The notes: generated by a model from the sequence alone, not told the origin. 48,471 bases of DNA from Acidobacteriaceae bacterium (GCA_025449575.1 JANWJB010000077.1:1-48471); one strand, 5' to 3'. Positions 25,689-37,017 are shown, counted from the first letter of the stretch. Translations and numbers: made by a program.

Positions 25689-26255
25689 TTAGACCCGTAG
25701 CAAGCCGCGAAATCCTCTTCCGCGATAAAAGCAGGGCGCGGTGTTGTGATACACGAAGACATGGCCGAAGCGGCGGTCGCCAAAGATGGCGCCGCCCAAC
25801 TTCGCAATATCAACCGGCGTTTTCAACCAACTCTGCGTCTTTGTGTCGAAGCTCCCGAGTCTCTGGAGTTCCCGGTATTGCTCTTCTGTTAGCGGCTCGA
25901 TGCCCATCGCGGCTGCCATATCGAGCATGTTGCCGGCCGGATGCAAACCTTCCTTTTCTCTTTTCTCTTGGCCTTTGCGGTCATAGCAGATGTTTCTGCG
26001 GCCCGGCGGAGTTTCCGCCGAGCAATCACAAAAGACGTATTCGCCGCTCTCCTCGTCCTTGCCAATGACGTCCGGCTCGCCGCCAGTTCCTTCCATTTCG
26101 CGAAGGGACCAAAGCGCCCGTCTCTTCCGTACGAGCGCTGCCTGGACGTCCGCCCACGCCAAGCCCTTGTGCCGCTCCATATGTCGCTCAAAGCGGGCTT
26201 TCAGTTCCCTGAGTCGCCCCTCACGTTCTTCCTTCGAGAGAGTGGCAGTGGTCAT
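25689..26255 (-). CDS. DUF4256 domain-containing protein
   Basis: LKARFERHMERHKGLAWADVQAAL...CDCSAETPPGRRNICYDRKGQEKR...FGHVFVYHNTAPCFYRGRGFRGLLRV. Confidence 0.85.
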   Translation of the reverse strand: MTTATLSKEEREGRLRELKARFERHMERHKGLAWADVQAALVRKRRALWSLREMEGTGGEPDVIGKDEESGEYVFCDCSAETPPGRRNICYDRKGQEKREKEGLHPAGNMLDMAAAMGIEPLTEEQYRELQRLGSFDTKTQSWLKTPVDIAKLGGAIFGDRRFGHVFVYHNTAPCFYRGRGFRGLLRV

Positions 26256-26309
26256 GATTTACCTGCGGATTCAAACTTAGATCGTCGACCCTATCGGGGA
26301 GCGAAAGCT

Positions 26310-26912
26310 CTATGAGTACTTGCGCAGCATCCCTAAAACCCGGCCCTGAATGGCGAGTTCCGAGAGCGGCACATAGATGGGCGCCATCTCGGCATTGGAA
26401 GGCTGGAGCCTGGCCACGTCGCCCTCAATGTAATAGCGCTTGAGCGTTGTTTCGCTGCCGCGCACCAGAGCCACAATAATCTCTCCTTGCCGTGCGGTCC
26501 GCGTCCGCTCCACCAGCACATAATCGCCATCCAAGATATGCTCGTCGTGCATCGAGTCTCCGCGAACCTGAAGCGCGAAGACCTCGCGGCTTCCGATAAT
26601 GTCGCCGATGGAGATGCTTTCGGCCACCTCGGAGGCCTCCACCGGCAGGCCGGCGGCGATACGCCCCATCAAGGGAAGACGCTCCGCCCGCGCCTTATTG
26701 CGCGGCGGCAGCACATCGATGGAGCGGCTGCGGTTGTGATCGCGCTGCAGCAGGCCCTTCTTCTGCAAATTCGTGATGTGCTTGTGCACCGTCGCCAGTG
26801 ACTTCAAGCTGAGGCCGCGCGCGATCTCGTCAAAAGAGGGAGAGTATCCATGGTTCTCGACAAAGCCGCTGATAAAGTCGAGTACCTCTTTTTGCCTTCG
26901 GGTGACGGACAT
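26310..26912 (-). CDS. lexA: LexA repressor
   Basis: TRRQKEVLDFISGFVENHGYSPSFDEIA HTH; cleavage site AAG; catalytic GDSM; lysine in TTLKRYY. Start at 26912. Confidence 0.95.
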   Translation of the reverse strand: MSVTRRQKEVLDFISGFVENHGYSPSFDEIARGLSLKSLATVHKHITNLQKKGLLQRDHNRSRSIDVLPPRNKARAERLPLMGRIAAGLPVEASEVAESISIGDIIGSREVFALQVRGDSMHDEHILDGDYVLVERTRTARQGEIIVALVRGSETTLKRYYIEGDVARLQPSNAEMAPIYVPLSELAIQGRVLGMLRKYS

Positions 26913-26926
26913 GCCGCCATTATAGC

Positions 26927-26941
26927 GAACAAAAAGCGAAT
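26927..26941 (-). promoter_or_regulatory. Candidate LexA autoregulatory site (ATTC-N7-GTTC direct repeat)
   Basis: On the minus strand ATTCGCTTTTTGTTC, 15 bp upstream of the lexA start. Resembles GTTC-N7-GTTC type LexA boxes. Confidence 0.4.
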
Positions 26942-27205
26942 CGCAAGAGAAAACTTTTGTGGCTCTCCGCCTGGAGATTGTCCTATTTCCGTACATTCGG
27001 AGTCGTGCCCGGTTTCCTGTGCCCGGCGGTCTCGACCTGCGGATCTAGATAGGCGATCGGGAAGTCCCTGGCCGGCTCCAGTGAGGCCCATGCGGGTCGC
27101 ACGGTGGCTCGGAGCGAAGAGGCGGTCTCGACGCTTCCGCATTGCAAGTTATAAAATTTGCCCGCGCAACAAAACTGCCGTGAGGGAGAAGCTGCTTTGA
27201 ATTGG

Positions 27206-28036
27206 ATGAGACCTTCAAGGATTGTATGGACGGGCCTTGCACTGGCCGGAATGATTGCTCCCGGGGCTCTCGTCGCCCAGAACGCTGCGCCGTCACCGAA
27301 CGCCGTGGCTGCGCGCGCGCCCAGAAGGCCAGCCAACGCCGCCGAAGCCGCTGCGGCGCGCAAGACCGATCCCTATTGGATCAAACATGACAAGCAATTG
27401 ATGGTGGACTTCGGCGATCTGAAACACTTTGCGCAGGCTGATGCGGCGCTGCCGGCGCCCGCCGCCGGCGAGAACCGCGTGGTCTTTCTGGGTGACTCCA
27501 TCACCGAGGGATGGAATCTGAAGACGGCGTTTCCCGGCAAGCCATACGTCAATCGCGGCATCAGCGGAGAGACCTCGCCGCAGATGCTGGTGCGCTTTCG
27601 CCAGGACGTGATCGATCTGCATCCGAAAGTCGTGGTGATCCTGGCGGGAACCAACGATATTGCCGGAAATACCGGGCCGATGACCGCGGAGCAGACCGAA
27701 AACAATCTGCGCTCCATGGCCGACTTGGCCACGGCAAATGGAATTCGGCCGGTGCTCTGCTCGGTGACTCCGGCAGTGGACTTCTGGTGGGCTCCCGGCA
27801 AAGATCCCTCGCCACAGATCGCTGCGCTAAACCAGTGGATTCAGTCCTACGCCGCCCGCAAGGGATATGTGTATGTGGACTTCTACTCGGCGCTCAAAGA
27901 TGCTCAGGGCGGATACAAGCCCGGCCTAAGCAGAGACGGCGTGCATCCGGGGCCGGACGCCCATGCCATCATGAATCCTCTGGTGGAGACAGGCATCCAG
28001 AAGGCGCTGCAGCGGCACCGCAGGCACGGTCGCTAG
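27206..28036 (+). CDS. SGNH/GDSL hydrolase (secreted)
   Basis: VVFLGDSITEGWN; NRGISGETSPQMLVRF; ILAGTNDIAGN; DGVHPGPDAHAIM. Confidence 0.9.
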   Translation: MRPSRIVWTGLALAGMIAPGALVAQNAAPSPNAVAARAPRRPANAAEAAAARKTDPYWIKHDKQLMVDFGDLKHFAQADAALPAPAAGENRVVFLGDSITEGWNLKTAFPGKPYVNRGISGETSPQMLVRFRQDVIDLHPKVVVILAGTNDIAGNTGPMTAEQTENNLRSMADLATANGIRPVLCSVTPAVDFWWAPGKDPSPQIAALNQWIQSYAARKGYVYVDFYSALKDAQGGYKPGLSRDGVHPGPDAHAIMNPLVETGIQKALQRHRRHGR

Positions 28037-28054
28037 CTCCCGGCTAGGGCTGGG

Positions 28055-28987
28055 CTAAAGTTTGGCGGCCGCTGGAGTGCCCGTGCTGCCCGCCGGCTGC
28101 AGCGTGTGCACCGTAATCTCCGGCGGACAGCGAAAACGGAAGGGAACACCCACGGTGCCGATTCCCCTGTTCACGTAGAGCTGCGTCGCGTCGGGGAGGT
28201 GAAAAAGCCCTTCCACATACTTGGTTCCCATCTGTGGAAGGTACATGGGCGGTATGAAGGGGATGCGGACCTGGCCGCCGTGGGTGTGGCCCGATAAGAC
28301 CAGGGCGACTTGGTGGCCGACCACCCGGTCGGCGTAATCCGGCTCATGCACCATCAGGATGACTGGTTCACGCGCAGCATCGCGCCGTGCGGGTACAGCG
28401 CGCGTGAGGCTGGGATGCTGGAAGAGGACCTCCGCAAGTCCGGAGAGCCAAATGCGGCTGCCGTCCCGTTCCAGCGGCACATAGCTGTTGCTTAGAACGG
28501 GAATGTGATTGGACACCAGCGCCTCGGTGACAGCGACCGGATTCACCAGAACGTCGTGATTGCCTAGAACCGCATATCGCAGAGGGCAGCTAAGCTGGTC
28601 CAGAATCCTGGCGCACTGATGGCTCCAGCCAATGGAGAGGCGGGGAGGGAGCGGTCCGTTGCTGACAAAGTCCCCCGTTAACGCGACCAAATCCGGGCGA
28701 ATTGTGTTGATGCGATGGACGGCCTCTTCAAGGAAGAAAGCTTCGGTGAATTCCTCGAAATGGATATCGCTGAGTTGCGCGATCCTGAATCCGGCGAAGG
28801 AATCGGGTAGGCCGGCGAGATGGATGGTGCGATGAACAACGTCGATCTCGTGGCGCTCACCCTCACTCGAATAGACGACCAGGCCCCCCACCGCGGCGGC
28901 CGCCGAGAAGCCGAGGAAGCTGCGCCGTGTCATGTGGCTGGTTGATAGGTTTTGCTCTTGCAGGGCGGGCGAAGCAGTCATCAGCAT
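28055..28987 (-). CDS. Metallophosphoesterase with Tat-like signal
   Basis: RRSFLGFSAAAAVGG; QLSDIHFEEF; LTGDFVSNG; LGNHDVL; LSGHTHGGQ. Confidence 0.93.
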   Translation of the reverse strand: MLMTASPALQEQNLSTSHMTRRSFLGFSAAAAVGGLVVYSSEGERHEIDVVHRTIHLAGLPDSFAGFRIAQLSDIHFEEFTEAFFLEEAVHRINTIRPDLVALTGDFVSNGPLPPRLSIGWSHQCARILDQLSCPLRYAVLGNHDVLVNPVAVTEALVSNHIPVLSNSYVPLERDGSRIWLSGLAEVLFQHPSLTRAVPARRDAAREPVILMVHEPDYADRVVGHQVALVLSGHTHGGQVRIPFIPPMYLPQMGTKYVEGLFHLPDATQLYVNRGIGTVGVPFRFRCPPEITVHTLQPAGSTGTPAAAKL

Positions 28988-29172
28988 CGTCCCCGCCAGG
29001 CGTAGCTGGTTCTGGCCACGCGATCGAGTGCGGGCTGTCCTCTGAGTTGCGGGGCCTGGATAATCATCTCCATCAAGTCTATCGGCATCCGCCCCGCGGA
29101 GGATCGCTCCGGCGGCTCACGATCGATTCCGCACTCTGATCGCGCACCGGGTTAATAACGCGCCGGTGGGAA

Positions 29173-29706
29173 TCACAGTGCGGTATTGCTCTCGCAGGAG
29201 CCATTGAGTGGATGTCGGTAGCGAATCTCGTCCACGGTCACGCCCCATACGGTCTGGCGGCGAGAGTTTCCGTCGGCCAGCCAGTTGCCGCGGCGGTAAA
29301 AGCGGTCCGCCCGGTGGTTGCCGGCCAACATCCAAAGGAGCGCGCGCGAGAATCCCCGATCCAAGAGCCGGCGGTGCGCCTCCGCGAGAAGAATGCCGCC
29401 GACGCCTTGGCCCCAGCGATCAGGGTCAACATAAAGAGCACACAACTCGCCATGCGAAGCAAGGTCATGATCTCGGGACGGCGCCGTGGTGGCAAAGCCG
29501 AGAATCGTATCACCTTCGGTGGCAAGAATTGTTTTCGGCGATCCGGGATCGGCCGCGGCGAAGTCATATTTTTCAGCGCGGTCTTCCGGCCTCATCTGAG
29601 CGAGGTACTCCGCAGGGAGCAGAGAGGCATAGGCAGCCCGCCATGAGCGGACGTGGACTTGAGCTACTGCCATGGCGTCCGAAGGCTCGGCGATTCGGAT
29701 CTGCAT
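29173..29706 (-). CDS. GNAT family N-acetyltransferase
   Basis: MQIRIAEPSDAMAVAQVHVRSWRAAYASLLP; LYVDPDRWGQGVGGILLAEAHRRL; Start at 29706. Confidence 0.9.
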   Translation of the reverse strand: MQIRIAEPSDAMAVAQVHVRSWRAAYASLLPAEYLAQMRPEDRAEKYDFAAADPGSPKTILATEGDTILGFATTAPSRDHDLASHGELCALYVDPDRWGQGVGGILLAEAHRRLLDRGFSRALLWMLAGNHRADRFYRRGNWLADGNSRRQTVWGVTVDEIRYRHPLNGSCESNTAL

Positions 29707-29723
29707 AGACGGTTTCTCGAAGC

Positions 29724-29753
29724 TGTCCCGGGGCACACCTATCTGAATCCGCT
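29724..29753. repeat. Partial MITE-like repeat end
   Basis: Minus strand AGCGGATTCA(--)GATAGGTGTGCCCCGGGACAG aligns with AGCGGATTCACGATAGGTGTATCCCGAGGCAG, directly after the xylB stop TAG. Confidence 0.6.
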
Positions 29754-31319
29754 CTATGGCGCGAAGATCTGCCGCAAGGCTGGATAGAGGCGGCGATAGT
29801 TCGCGTAAGCCGCCTGCATCGTAGTCACGTTCTGCGGATCAGGCGCGATCCGCTGTGCCACATGGACGACGGCGTCGCAGGCCTGTTCGACCGTCGGCCA
29901 CAAGCCCGCGCCTACGCCGGCCAGCAGCGCCGCGCCATAAGCCGCCCCTTCTTCGGCGGCTACCGTCTCCACCGCTTGTCCATAGACTTCGGCTTGAATT
30001 TGGCGCCACACGGAAGAACGCGCACCGCCTCCGCCTAGCCGTATTTCACGAACCGGAATCCCCAACTCGCCGAAGATGGTGAGCGAGTCCTTCAGGCTGA
30101 AGGCGACACCTTCCAGAATCGCGCGGATCACGTGTCCGCGGCCATGGCTCGCGGCCAAACCTACCAGGGCGCCGCGCGCATTCGGGTCCAGGTAAGGGGT
30201 GCGCTCGCCCATGAGATACGGCGCCCAGAGAACGCCCTCCGAGCCGGCGGGGATGCGCGAGGCCTCCGCGGCAAGCGCGTCATAAGGATCTCCCGCCGGC
30301 ATGGGTTCCTTGCCCGTGCCGAAGTTGTCGCGGAACCAGCGCAATGAGAGCCCCGCTGCCTGGGTCACGCCCATCACGTGCCAGCGCCCGGGGATGGCGT
30401 GGCAGAAGGTATGGAGACGGCCGCGCGGGTCGGTGAAGGGCGCGTCGGTTGCGGCAAAGACCACCCCCGAGGTGCCGATGGTCGCGCTGACGTCGCCGGG
30501 ACGCGCGATTCCCATGCCCAGCGCGCCGGCAGCCTGGTCCCCCGCGCCGGCCACGATCGGCGTGCCCGCCTTCAGCCCTGTCTCCTTCGCGGCGGCTTCG
30601 CTGATCCGGCCGGCGATCTCCGGCGACTCGAAGAGTTGCGGCAGGCAGTCCCGGTTCAGGCCGGTGGCCTCCAGCATGGCATACGACCACTGGCGGTGCT
30701 GCACGTCGAGCAACAGCGTGCCCGAAGCATCGGCCACGTCGATGGCTCGCAGCCCGCTGAGCCGAAAACGAACGTAGTCCTTGGGCAAAACGAAGCTGTG
30801 GAACTTCCGCCAGATCTCCGGCTCGTGCTTGCGCACCCAAAGCAGCTTGGTGAGGGTGAAGTTGGTGAGCGCGGGGTTGGCGGTCAACTCGACCAGGCGC
30901 TCGGGACCGATGGTCGAATTCAGGTCGCGGCACTCCTCGGCGGTGCGCTGGTCGGCCCAGATCAACGCCGGGCGCAGCACCCGGTTCTCTTTGTCCAGCA
31001 GCACCGCGCCGTGCATCTGGCCGGTGAGCCCGATGCAGGCGATCTCCTCCGGAGCAATGGCCGACTCGCGCAGCAAGCGGGCGATGGCGGCGCTCGAAGC
31101 CTTCCACCAGTCGTGCGGATCCTGTTCCGCCCATCCGGCGTGTGGAGAGCGAAAGGGCTCATGTTCGTGGACCGCCGAGGCGACCACCGCGCCCGATTCA
31201 TCGATCAATAAAGCCCGCGAGCCCCCCGTGCCGACGTCGATTCCAAGCAAGTGAATGGCGCTACCCTCCCGATCGTGATGCAATTGCTTTTTTTTTGAGC
31301 GCGGACGAGCACCGCGCAT
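29754..31319 (-). CDS. xylB: Xylulokinase (FGGY family)
   Basis: LLGIDVGTGGSRALLIDESG; GLTGQMHGAVLLD; LGGGGARSSVWRQIQAEVYGQAVETV. N-terminus uncertain. Confidence 0.9.
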   Translation of the reverse strand: MRGARPRSKKKQLHHDREGSAIHLLGIDVGTGGSRALLIDESGAVVASAVHEHEPFRSPHAGWAEQDPHDWWKASSAAIARLLRESAIAPEEIACIGLTGQMHGAVLLDKENRVLRPALIWADQRTAEECRDLNSTIGPERLVELTANPALTNFTLTKLLWVRKHEPEIWRKFHSFVLPKDYVRFRLSGLRAIDVADASGTLLLDVQHRQWSYAMLEATGLNRDCLPQLFESPEIAGRISEAAAKETGLKAGTPIVAGAGDQAAGALGMGIARPGDVSATIGTSGVVFAATDAPFTDPRGRLHTFCHAIPGRWHVMGVTQAAGLSLRWFRDNFGTGKEPMPAGDPYDALAAEASRIPAGSEGVLWAPYLMGERTPYLDPNARGALVGLAASHGRGHVIRAILEGVAFSLKDSLTIFGELGIPVREIRLGGGGARSSVWRQIQAEVYGQAVETVAAEEGAAYGAALLAGVGAGLWPTVEQACDAVVHVAQRIAPDPQNVTTMQAAYANYRRLYPALRQIFAP

Positions 31320-31414
31320 AATATGACGTTTTCTTTCCCAGATCCCACGAGTGGGACCTGGGAAGATGGAGCCGGGGAAAACAAATACCTTGTAACTGTT
31401 ACGGTAGCGAAGCC

Positions 31415-32854
31415 CTAGAACTGGTTCCAGAGATATTGGTTGTAGACCTCGTGGTGAAATTGAACCTCGGGCGCCTTTACATAGGTTCCCAGAAGGCGTG
31501 GGCAGCGGTCGGCCGAGGCCTGCTTCAGATCGGCGTAGCGCGCCTTGACGTCCGCGCCGAGCAGCTTGGTGGTCCACTCCGATTTGCGGAAGGCTTCCAG
31601 CGCGGTATAGATGTTATCGGGCAGGAAGCGCTTCGCCTGACGAAGGTTTTGGATCTTGGCGATCTCCCCCTGCAGCCCCGTGCGGAAAATGGAATAGAGC
31701 ACCAGGTAAGGGTTCGCATCCGGGCTGACCGAGCGAACCTCCAGCCGCGCGCTCTTCTCGTTGCCCAGGGGCACCCGCACCATCGAGCCGCGGTCGATGG
31801 CCGACGCCTTGATCTGGTTGGGCGCTTCAAAGTGCGGGTCCAAGCGGCGGTAGGCGTTTACGCTGGGGTTCAGCAGGATGCAGATATCGTTGGCGGAGGT
31901 TAGCAGGCGATCCACGAACGACCATGCCATGGGGCTGATCTTCTCTTCGCCCTTCGGATCCCAGAAGAGGTTCTTGCCCCCCTTGGTCACCGAGACATTG
32001 GTGTGCATGCCGCTGCCGTTCACTCCCACCACCGGCTTGGGCAAGAAGCTCGCCGTATAGCCCAGCTTGGTGGCTACCTCGCGGCAGATGAATTTGTAGA
32101 GTTGGATCTGGTCGGCCGCCGCCACCACTTCGCCGTAGGAATAGTTGATCTCAAACTGCGAGGGCGCGACCTCCGGATGGTCCTTTTCATTTTCAAAGCC
32201 CATCGCGCGCTGCACCTCTGCGGTGGTGTCGATGAAGGTGCGCAGCGGGTCGCCGGGCAGCGAATGGTAGTAACCGCCGGTATTGACGTAATCGAACTTG
32301 CCGGTTTCGTGGTAGTGCCGCTCGGCGTCGGGCCCGGCGAAGAGGAAGCCTTCAATCTCATTGGCGGCGTTCAAGGTATAGCCGTGCTCGCGATACTGCT
32401 CGTCGGCGAAGGTCTTCAGGACCCCCCGCACGTCGCCGGAGAAAGGCTTGCCGCTCTTATCGATGACCTGTCCGAAGACCAGGACCTTGCCGGCGCCGAA
32501 GAAGTCCGCAGGCGCCCAGTAGAAGGCGTTCCAATCCATGGCCAGCCGCAGATCGCTCTCATGCTGCGCGGTAAAGCCGCGAATCGAGGAGCCGTCGAAG
32601 GTCAGATTGTCCCAGCTCTTCAGCAGGAACTTCTTGTCGTAGTCCAGCATGTGCAGCCGGCCTTCCAAATCGCTGAAGAAGACGGTCACAGCCTTGATCC
32701 GCTTTTCGTCCGTCAGGTACTTCAGGCGAGCTTCCTGAACCTTGTCCACCGAAGCGCGCTTCTTACGCTCCTCTTTGGCCTTCAGATTCAGGTCTTCCAA
32801 CTCCGCGTACGACAACATCAGAAAATCGCGTAGATCGCGTAAATCGTTCGGCAT
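31415..32854 (-). CDS. glnA: Glutamine synthetase (type I-like)
   Basis: FDGSSIRGF; FEINYSYGEVVAAADQ; GSGMHTNVSV; NPSVNAYRRLDP. Confidence 0.92.
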   Translation of the reverse strand: MPNDLRDLRDFLMLSYAELEDLNLKAKEERKKRASVDKVQEARLKYLTDEKRIKAVTVFFSDLEGRLHMLDYDKKFLLKSWDNLTFDGSSIRGFTAQHESDLRLAMDWNAFYWAPADFFGAGKVLVFGQVIDKSGKPFSGDVRGVLKTFADEQYREHGYTLNAANEIEGFLFAGPDAERHYHETGKFDYVNTGGYYHSLPGDPLRTFIDTTAEVQRAMGFENEKDHPEVAPSQFEINYSYGEVVAAADQIQLYKFICREVATKLGYTASFLPKPVVGVNGSGMHTNVSVTKGGKNLFWDPKGEEKISPMAWSFVDRLLTSANDICILLNPSVNAYRRLDPHFEAPNQIKASAIDRGSMVRVPLGNEKSARLEVRSVSPDANPYLVLYSIFRTGLQGEIAKIQNLRQAKRFLPDNIYTALEAFRKSEWTTKLLGADVKARYADLKQASADRCPRLLGTYVKAPEVQFHHEVYNQYLWNQF

Positions 32855-33286
32855 GGAACTCCTTTACAGTGGGCGATGAATTGGGTCTGGTGATCACGAT
32901 GGAGAATGACGGACAAGCACGCGCCGTTGCCGGCAAGCGGAGGGCGAGGGGGCGAGCGGTTTCGACGAGCATCAAGCGTGCGGACAAGGAGCGAATTGTA
33001 CCGGCGTACACCGGAGGAGAAGCATGCGGCAAGGGGACGATAAAGCTTCTCTCGCGGCGGCCATTTTTCAAATCCGGCCTGAGCGAAGCTGTGAGCCGGA
33101 GCGGCAAAACGCCGTCCTCCCTCCCGCTAGCTTTCCGTGGGGTGAACAGGCTCTAGCATAACGCGAGGGCCGCCCAGGCACCAAAAAAAGAGAGGGCCGC
33201 AAAAGGCGGGGAGCTGCGCTCGCCGCGGGGTCTTCCAGGCCTGGCAAGCGCCGGGCCGCGGAGCCGGCACGTTACAATGAGCACCC

Positions 33287-33967
33287 ATGAGCACCCGCGA
33301 CGAGGAAAAAGCCGCTGCCGCTCGCAAGAGCCTCGAATATATTCAGCCGGGGATGGTCGTTGGGCTGGGTTCCGGTTCCACCGCGACTCTGGCCATCCGC
33401 CAGATCGGCGAGCAGGTGAGCCGCGGACTGAAGATCCGCGGCATCCCTACCTCCAAGAACAGCCAGGCCCTGGCGCAATCGCTCGGCATCCCTCTCCTCA
33501 CTCTGGATGACGTGGATGCCATCGATGTCACGATCGACGGAGCCGACGAAATCGCTCCCGGCCTGCAATTGATCAAAGGCGGAGGAGGATTCCTGCTGCA
33601 CGAGAAGATTGTCGCTGCTGCTTCCAAGCGCCTGGTAATTGTGGCCGACCAACAAAAAAAGGTTGCCGAGTTAGGCCGCTTTCCTCTTCCCGTAGAGGTG
33701 GTGCGCTTCGCCCGGGCGCCGGTCCGGCGTAAGTTGCAGGCGATGGAAGCAAACCCTCAGTTGCGTTCAGGCAGCGATGGAAGGCCTTACGTGACCGACG
33801 AAGGGAACTTCATCTTTGATTGCAGCTTCGGCAGCATTCCCGACCCCGCCGCTACCGCGCGGGAGTTGAAAAGCATTCCCGGCGTCGTGGAGCATGGCCT
33901 ATTTTTGGGCTTGGCTTCGCTGGCCATTGTCGCCGGTCCCGGCGGAATTGAAATCCTGACCGTTTGA
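33287..33967 (+). CDS. rpiA: Ribose-5-phosphate isomerase A
   Basis: GMVVGLGSGSTATLAI; DVTIDGADEIAPGLQLIKGGGGFLLHEKIVA; PVEVVRFA. Confidence 0.96.
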   Translation: MSTRDEEKAAAARKSLEYIQPGMVVGLGSGSTATLAIRQIGEQVSRGLKIRGIPTSKNSQALAQSLGIPLLTLDDVDAIDVTIDGADEIAPGLQLIKGGGGFLLHEKIVAAASKRLVIVADQQKKVAELGRFPLPVEVVRFARAPVRRKLQAMEANPQLRSGSDGRPYVTDEGNFIFDCSFGSIPDPAATARELKSIPGVVEHGLFLGLASLAIVAGPGGIEILTV

Positions 33968-34009
33968 AAGGGACGCCCGCCCACCCTGAGCCAGGCGCCC
34001 CGTCCCGAG

Positions 34010-34153
34010 TCAGATCACGCGCAACAGAAGAAGAATGATAATGATCAACAGGATGAGGCTAATGCCGCCTCCGCCGTAGTAGCCCAGCCCCGGACCCAGG
34101 CGATAGCCGCCAAAGAGAAAGATCAACAGCAGGATGATCAGGATGATTAGCAT
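34010..34153 (-). CDS. DUF3309-like 47-aa hydrophobic microprotein
   Basis: Hand-translated: MLIILIILLLIFLFGGYRLGPGLGYYGGGGISLILLIIIILLLLRVI*. Two hydrophobic helices flank a Gly/Tyr-rich turn. Shorter than the ORF track cutoff. Confidence 0.7.
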   Translation of the reverse strand: MLIILIILLLIFLFGGYRLGPGLGYYGGGGISLILLIIIILLLLRVI

Positions 34154-34452
34154 GACGTCTCCAATCGTTCAGAGGCTCGGTTCCGGTTGCCGCAACGGCG
34201 ATGCTCCGTACCCCCGCCCGTTTTCTAGGAATAGGAACCACAAGTCGCATTCTGCGTTGTATGTAGGAACGAAAGTGCAAGCCTCTGGAGCCGCTGGAGC
34301 CGGGTGGCCGCATTTGGGTACGCAGGTGGACAAACGGATGTGACTTATCGGTCAGATTGCACGATTTCTAAGTCATAACCCCTGTAACCTAAGTACTTTA
34401 CTGACGCTTTAGCGCTATTTCAGAGTGCTCGCGGTCCGCCTACTCTTCACCC

Positions 34453-34656
34453 ATGTTGCTCCGTGCAGTACTTGTTTTTCTCTCATTGTTCTTGGCAAGT
34501 CTGGGCGGCTTGGTGCTTATCCACCGCCATATTGAGTCTCGTTCCCCAAAAGAAGCAATGGATGGATTGGGTGCCCTCGGCCGGAAGAGCGCGCAAGCGA
34601 TGCATTTGCGCGCCGCCCTTCGTGACAGGCCGCGCCGAAGGACAAAACTGCGTTGA
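34453..34656 (+). CDS. Possible small membrane-anchored protein (67 aa), hypothetical
   Basis: ATG ORF with one N-terminal hydrophobic helix. Preceded by a promoter-like motif at 34387 and followed by a terminator at 34681. Confidence 0.35.
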   Translation: MLLRAVLVFLSLFLASLGGLVLIHRHIESRSPKEAMDGLGALGRKSAQAMHLRAALRDRPRRRTKLR

Positions 34657-34680
34657 TCGTTAATGCCTGACGGTTCTCTA

Positions 34681-34712
34681 AGGGGGCGCCCGCATAGCGG
34701 CGCCCTCTTTAT
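34681..34712 (+). terminator. Intrinsic terminator
   Basis: AGGGGGCGCC-CGCATAGC-GGCGCCCT followed by CTTTATT. Confidence 0.65.
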
Positions 34713-34928
34713 TGCGTGATCGCATTTTCCGCCACCTCCGTTCAGCGGAGAGGCAGGGCTCTGGAAACGCGGGATGGGACCTCTCGTCCGGCGGGGTGCC
34801 GGGGCCGCATCCGGTGCTTCACCGCGGGCTTCGCAATCGCAGACGCGTGGCTACAGCGAAAAGCTCCTAGCTTTCCCCTCGTCATTTCCACCAGAGATGG
34901 ACCTCCCGCTGGGAAAACTCTGCTAATA

Positions 34929-34947
34929 TAGGACCAGAACAGTCCCA
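34929..34947 (+). promoter_or_regulatory. Candidate operator for the Rrf2/Suf regulator
   Basis: TAATATAGGACCAGAACAGTCCCAT: inverted repeat GGAC-N7-GTCC immediately after a TAATAT -10-like element, upstream of the Rrf2 gene. Confidence 0.4.
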
Positions 34948-34983
34948 TTCCTGCGCAGGGACTGAATGGAGACGCGGAAATCA

Positions 34984-35477
34984 ATGATCCGGCTGGGCAA
35001 ATTGACGGATTACGCGCTGGTTCTCATGACCCATGTCGCGCGTAAGCCGGTCGAGCAACTGCATACCTCCGCCGCGCTGTCGCAGGAATCTCGCCTGCCT
35101 CTGCCTACCGTCACCAAAGTCTTGAAAAAGCTGCAACAGGGAGTGCTTCTCACCTCTCATCGTGGGGTTAAGGGTGGATACACCCTGGCTCGCAATGCGG
35201 ACGAGATCTCGGTGGCGGAGATCATTGCCGCCATGGAGGGTCCACTGGCCCTCACAGCCTGCAGTTCTCACGTTCCGGGGGCTTGCGATTTGGAATCGTA
35301 CTGCCTCATCAAAGACAACCAGCGGATCATCAATCGCGTGGTAGGAAGCGCTCTGGAGCGGGTCACCCTCTCCGATCTGGCGCATCCTCTCCAAGTGGTC
35401 ACCATCCAAGAGAAGCGGGACGACGATAAGCGAGGCGGCCGAGCGCCCGTTATCGGTTTTATTACCGGGAGAATTCA

Positions 35478-35481
<4 letters not shown>
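34984..35481 (+). CDS. Rrf2 family regulator, SUF/Isc-type Fe-S sensing
   Basis: [19 protein letters not shown]; Rrf2 HTH; three cysteines in [15 protein letters not shown]; heads the suf operon. Confidence 0.92.
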
Positions 35482-36935
<1,454 letters not shown>

Positions 36936-37017
36936 CACCGTGCCGCGGCGGACGCCGCGGTGTGCGCCCTCAAGGGGCGCCGATAGCCAGAGACGAAACG
37001 GAAAGAGAGAGACGGGA

